From assembly GCF_035958815.1 (NCBI RefSeq), contig NZ_CP108383.1:8060001-8124000 (forward strand): 64,000 nt of DNA. The letters run 5' to 3'. This DNA comes from Nocardia sp. NBC_01327. Its GTDB lineage: Bacteria; Actinomycetota; Actinomycetes; Mycobacteriales; Mycobacteriaceae. The first letter of the stretch is position 1. Every line of letters starts with the position of its first letter. Below the pieces are notes generated by a model. That model searched no databases. It was given only the letters and a program-made list of their open reading frames with translations, and was not told the origin of the DNA. Shown piece after piece: positions 63,324 through 64,000 of this stretch. The position numbers and the translations under genes are program-made.

Positions 63324-64000
63324 TCAGTCCAGCAGGGTCGCGAGGAACCCGATCCGAACCGCCAGCGCCCGCCGGGCCGCTGGCGTTTTCGCGCCCACCG
63401 CGTCGTAGTTGTGCGGCAGCCCCGGCCAAAGATGCGCTTCCACATGGGTTCCCGCCGTCACCAACCGCCGCGCATAGTCGAGGGCTTCGTCGCGGAAGAT
63501 ATCGAGGTCCCCGACCTCGATGAAAGCTCTTGGTAACTCGGCCAATTCGGCCGCGCGCGCCGGAGCCGCGTAGGCGGGCACCGCATCGGTGCCCGCCAGA
63601 TCACCGAGCCGGGCGCGCCACGCGGTGCGATTGAATTCGTAGGTCCAGGTGCTGAAGGGCGCAATCGCCGGATCGGACACGGTATTCCGATCGTCCAGCA
63701 TCGGGCAGACCAGCATTTGCAGGGCCAGCGCCGGCCCGCTCCGATCCCGCGCCAGCAGCGCGACACCCGCGGCGATACCGCCACCGGCACAGTCGCCCCC
63801 GATCCCGATCTGCTCGGGATCGATCCCCCATTCGCCCGCGTGCTCGGCCAGCCAGCCCAGCACGGCGTAGGTGTCCGACACCCCGGCCGGATGCGGATGC
63901 TCGGGCGCGAGCCGATAGTCCACGGCCACGATCTGAATCCCCGCCTCGGCCGCGTAGTACCGGCACAGCCGGTCGTACCCGTCGAGCGTCCCGGAAATCC
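63324..64000 (-). CDS. HSL-family alpha/beta hydrolase, 5' end cut by the window
   Basis: The last 225 residues of a hormone-sensitive-lipase-type esterase; the frame stays open to base 64000, so the start and the HGGG oxyanion motif lie outside. The segment VAVDYRLAPEHPHPAG is typical. The nucleophile motif GDSAGG reads GDCAGG here (codon TGT), so cysteine replaces the catalytic serine. The acid is in VGDLDIFRDE and the His in GLPHNYD. Whether it still hydrolyses esters is open. Confidence 0.88.
   Translation of the reverse strand, partial: ISGTLDGYDRLCRYYAAEAGIQIVAVDYRLAPEHPHPAGVSDTYAVLGWLAEHAGEWGIDPEQIGIGGDCAGGGIAAGVALLARDRSGPALALQMLVCPMLDDRNTVSDPAIAPFSTWTYEFNRTAWRARLGDLAGTDAVPAYAAPARAAELAELPRAFIEVGDLDIFRDEALDYARRLVTAGTHVEAHLWPGLPHNYDAVGAKTPAARRALAVRIGFLATLLD

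Overview
The window is chromosomal DNA of a high-GC, mycolic-acid-type actinomycete, most likely Nocardia or a close relative such as Rhodococcus. Third codon positions are strongly G/C. GTG, TTG and apparently CTG starts are used, several transcripts look leaderless, and the marker genes (whiB1, whiB2, sigH-rshA, mtrAB-lpqB, desA3-type desaturases, fbiAB) are those of the Corynebacteriales. From memory, the gene order follows the M. tuberculosis Rv3219-Rv3262 block: whiB1, pdtaS, biotinyl protein, rshA, sigH, ybaK, SRAP, aroA, rsgA, secA1, WS/DGAT, DUF6912, ferredoxin reductase, desA3, HPF, comF, lpqB, mtrB, mtrA, tmk, sahH, alkB, manA, pmmA, DUF3499, whiB2, fbiA, fbiB. Accessory genes interrupt this backbone. 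No rRNA, tRNA, CRISPR array, transposase or prophage was found.

Layout. 0-4.6 kb: redox and stress regulation (WhiB1, PdtaS, SigH/RshA with a visible SigH-type promoter), plus a 24-residue ribosomal protein gene, bL37. 4.6-7.4 kb: a MarR-controlled drug exporter and a small secreted protein. 7.4-14.2 kb: SRAP DNA-protein crosslink protein, an aldehyde dehydrogenase, aroA-rsgA, a YbaB-like protein and an F420-type oxidoreductase. 14.2-17.6 kb: a large LuxR/AAA regulator and a small secreted protein. 17.7-27.4 kb: secA1 and lipid genes (WS/DGAT-like protein, DUF6912, ferredoxin reductase, two acyl-CoA desaturases). 27.4-31.7 kb: accessory region with a dispersed repeat, bluB, a glycine-zipper secreted protein, a TetR/MFS pair and a 28-bp tandem repeat. 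31.7-40.1 kb: thiolase, hibernation factor, comF, the lpqB-mtrB-mtrA envelope signalling operon, and tmk. 40.2-49.2 kb: GDPD lipoprotein, two related small secreted proteins, sahH, alkB, and a C4-dicarboxylate two-component system divergent from its likely transporter. 49.2-53.9 kb: ribH under an FMN riboswitch, NUDIX, fbiB-fbiA (F420 synthesis), whiB2. 54-60 kb: GDP-mannose precursor genes (pmmA, SIS-domain protein, manA) and a CDF transporter. 60-64 kb: FAD oxidoreductase, a TetR/DUF4267 pair, DUF4287, and an esterase cut by the window end.

Points most worth a second look: a lumazine synthase that resembles the type II (RibH2) form and sits alone behind an FMN riboswitch; sigH with two well-supported start sites behind a SigH-type promoter, as in Streptomyces SigR/SigR'; a shared 15-nt tandem operator motif at two fatty-acid desaturation promoters; catalytic-residue substitutions in the WS/DGAT-like protein (second His to Ser) and the terminal esterase (Ser to Cys); a 16-residue tandem repeat at the C-terminus of MtrB; and a near-consensus LexA box in front of whiB2.
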